NCBI GenBank assembly: GCA_964574335.1
Contig: CAZNNH010000277.1
Location: 1 to 5,383, forward strand
Direction: 5' to 3'
Origin: CAZNNH01 sp964574335
GTDB lineage: Bacteria > Acidobacteriota > Vicinamibacteria > Fen-336
Length of the DNA: 5,383 nucleotides
Of this stretch, positions 4,326-5,383 are shown piece after piece. The notes under the pieces were generated by a model. That model ran no database searches. It was given only the letters and a program-made list of their open reading frames with translations, and was not told where the DNA came from. Position numbers and translations under genes: made by a program. Every line of letters starts with the position of its first letter. The first letter of the stretch is position 1.

Positions 4326-5383
4326 TCAGACCACGAAGTGGGCGGCGTTGATGCCGTAGGCCTCGGGGTCCACGCAGCGCACGATAGCGCGCCCCGCCTG
4401 GCTCTCTTCGCTCAGGTCGACCAGCTCGACCTCGGTCGGCTGCCCGTCGGCATCCGTCAGCCGCTTGACCATCGGCTGGTGGACCTTGGCCGGCTCGGTG
4501 TGGCTGGCCACCACCACCGCCAGCTCACCGCTCCGGAGCCGCACGGTGGAGCCGACCGGGAATATCCCCATGCAGTTGACGAAGGCCTTCACCAGCAGCG
4601 GGTCGTAGCGCGATCCCGCGCCACGGACCAGCACCGCGATCGCTTCATCGGGAAGGTGCCGCTTCTGGTAGAGGCGCTTGGTGGTCATGGCGTCGAAGGT
4701 GTCGACGATGGCCGTGATCCGCGCGAACAGCGACTGGCGCCTGTGGATCCGCAGCCTCGGGTAGCCGGCCCCGTCGACGCCCACGTGGTGCTGCAGCGCG
4801 GTCAGGATCACCTCCAGGTTCCCCCGGTCGTGCTCGATCAGCGGGAACAGCGTCCGGGCTGCATACACCGTGTGGTTGCCCATCTCCGCCCAGCCGCGCT
4901 CCGAGAGCTCCCCGCTTCCGTCCAGGATCTCGAGCGGGATGTGGAGCTTGCCTATGTCGTGGTAGAGGGCGCTCACCCCCAGTCGGGCCAGCTCGTTTCG
5001 GGACAGGCCCAGCCGCTGGCCGAACGCCAGCGCCAGCACGCACACGTTGACCATGTGGTTGAACGTGTAGCCGTGGTGGCCCTTGATCGCCGCCAGCCCC
5101 GCCAGCGAGAAGCTCTCGTCCTCCTCGAAGCTCACGTCGACGAGCTGATGGACCGTGCGCTTGGCCCGCCGGACGTTGACCTGGGCGGGAGAGTCGAGGC
5201 CGCTCATCGAGTCGCGGATGAAGTCGAGGGCCTGCTGGTAGGCCTGGATCGCCCGCTCGCGGCGTCCCCGCGTCTCGCCGCCCTGGAGTCCTTCCTCGGA
5301 GTCGCGGGGCGGCAGCGCGCTGATGGCAGTGATGCCGGCGGCGGAGGCGCAACTACTTTTTCGGCGACGTAGCTTTCGACGAT
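4326..5383 (-). CDS. HD-GYP domain c-di-GMP phosphodiesterase (5' end outside window)
   Basis: HD-GYP enzymes hydrolyse c-di-GMP to pGpG or GMP with a two- or three-metal centre. The frame is open from the right edge to a TGA at 4328-4326, giving 351 visible residues. An ATG at 5207 is available, but the 58 codons before it stay open. The nearest of them (RAIQAYQQALDFIRDS) read as a natural helical continuation, so the start lies outside. Counting from that ATG, motifs run in family order: GYTFNHMVNV (46-55), YHDIGKLHIP (82-91) with the HD pair at 83-84 and K87, H112, HHVGVDGAGYP (140-150) carrying the GYP signature, and IVDTFDAMTT (167-176) with D169. A C-terminal stretch with FPVGSTVRLRSGELAVV (216-232) is commonly seen after the catalytic core. 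The residue after the HH pair is Val, where many active members have Glu. No receiver or membrane domain is visible in the portion present. Confidence 0.92.
   Translation of the reverse strand, partial: RRKLRRRKSSCASAAGITAISALPPRDSEEGLQGGETRGRRERAIQAYQQALDFIRDSMSGLDSPAQVNVRRAKRTVHQLVDVSFEEDESFSLAGLAAIKGHHGYTFNHMVNVCVLALAFGQRLGLSRNELARLGVSALYHDIGKLHIPLEILDGSGELSERGWAEMGNHTVYAARTLFPLIEHDRGNLEVILTALQHHVGVDGAGYPRLRIHRRQSLFARITAIVDTFDAMTTKRLYQKRHLPDEAIAVLVRGAGSRYDPLLVKAFVNCMGIFPVGSTVRLRSGELAVVVASHTEPAKVHQPMVKRLTDADGQPTEVELVDLSEESQAGRAIVRCVDPEAYGINAAHFVV

Noticed and set aside
4338..5372. Long plus-strand open frame of 344 codons
   Set aside because: It is antisense to the HD-GYP gene, whose catalytic motifs are all in order on the minus strand. 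The plus-strand product is a low-complexity His, Arg and Val-rich string.
442..5383. CRISPR array, insertion sequence ends or rRNA
   Set aside because: I looked for regularly spaced repeats, transposase motifs flanked by terminal inverted repeats and rRNA-like tracts, and found none.

Overview
This window is GC-rich, roughly two-thirds G+C by eye. Its long, open antisense frames are what high third-position GC produces. It carries two c-di-GMP turnover genes and two toxin-antitoxin modules. That mix suits a high-GC, free-living soil or sediment bacterium of a proteobacterial, myxobacterial or acidobacterial kind. No marker gene is present, so the taxon stays open.

Layout, left to right. Bases 1-441 (+) hold the C-terminal part of a small four-helix membrane protein, possibly DoxX-like. 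A spacer of about 300 bases follows with no convincing gene but several small inverted and direct repeats. Bases 744-1381 (+) are a complete HigB-HigA toxin-antitoxin operon. It has a near-consensus sigma70-type promoter overlaid by two 17-bp operator palindromes, and the promoter geometry predicts an mRNA beginning at or next to the GTG start codon of higB. The higA end converges on a minus-strand gene, 1491-2585, for a membrane-anchored GGDEF diguanylate cyclase with intact active and inhibitory sites. Bases 2755-4232 (-) are a complete AbiE-type (type IV) system, antitoxin AbiEi then nucleotidyltransferase toxin AbiEii, overlapping by four bases. Bases 4326-5383 (-) hold an HD-GYP c-di-GMP phosphodiesterase gene that runs off the right edge.

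How the parts fit. The four minus-strand genes read HD-GYP, abiEi, abiEii, then GGDEF. An AT-rich promoter island separates HD-GYP from abiE, and 169 bases separate abiE from the cyclase, so these look like two or three transcription units rather than one operon. The abiE pair therefore sits between the hydrolase and the synthase of the same second messenger, with a second, unrelated toxin-antitoxin module just beyond. This looks like an accessory patch where stability or defence modules have been inserted among signalling genes. No transposase, integrase, tRNA, rRNA or CRISPR array is visible.

Most noteworthy are the higBA control region (two operators and leaderless geometry), the same -10 to GTG spacing in front of abiEi, and a two-codon upstream frame whose stop overlaps the cyclase start. 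I see no wholly new system. The novelty is regulatory and arrangement-level.
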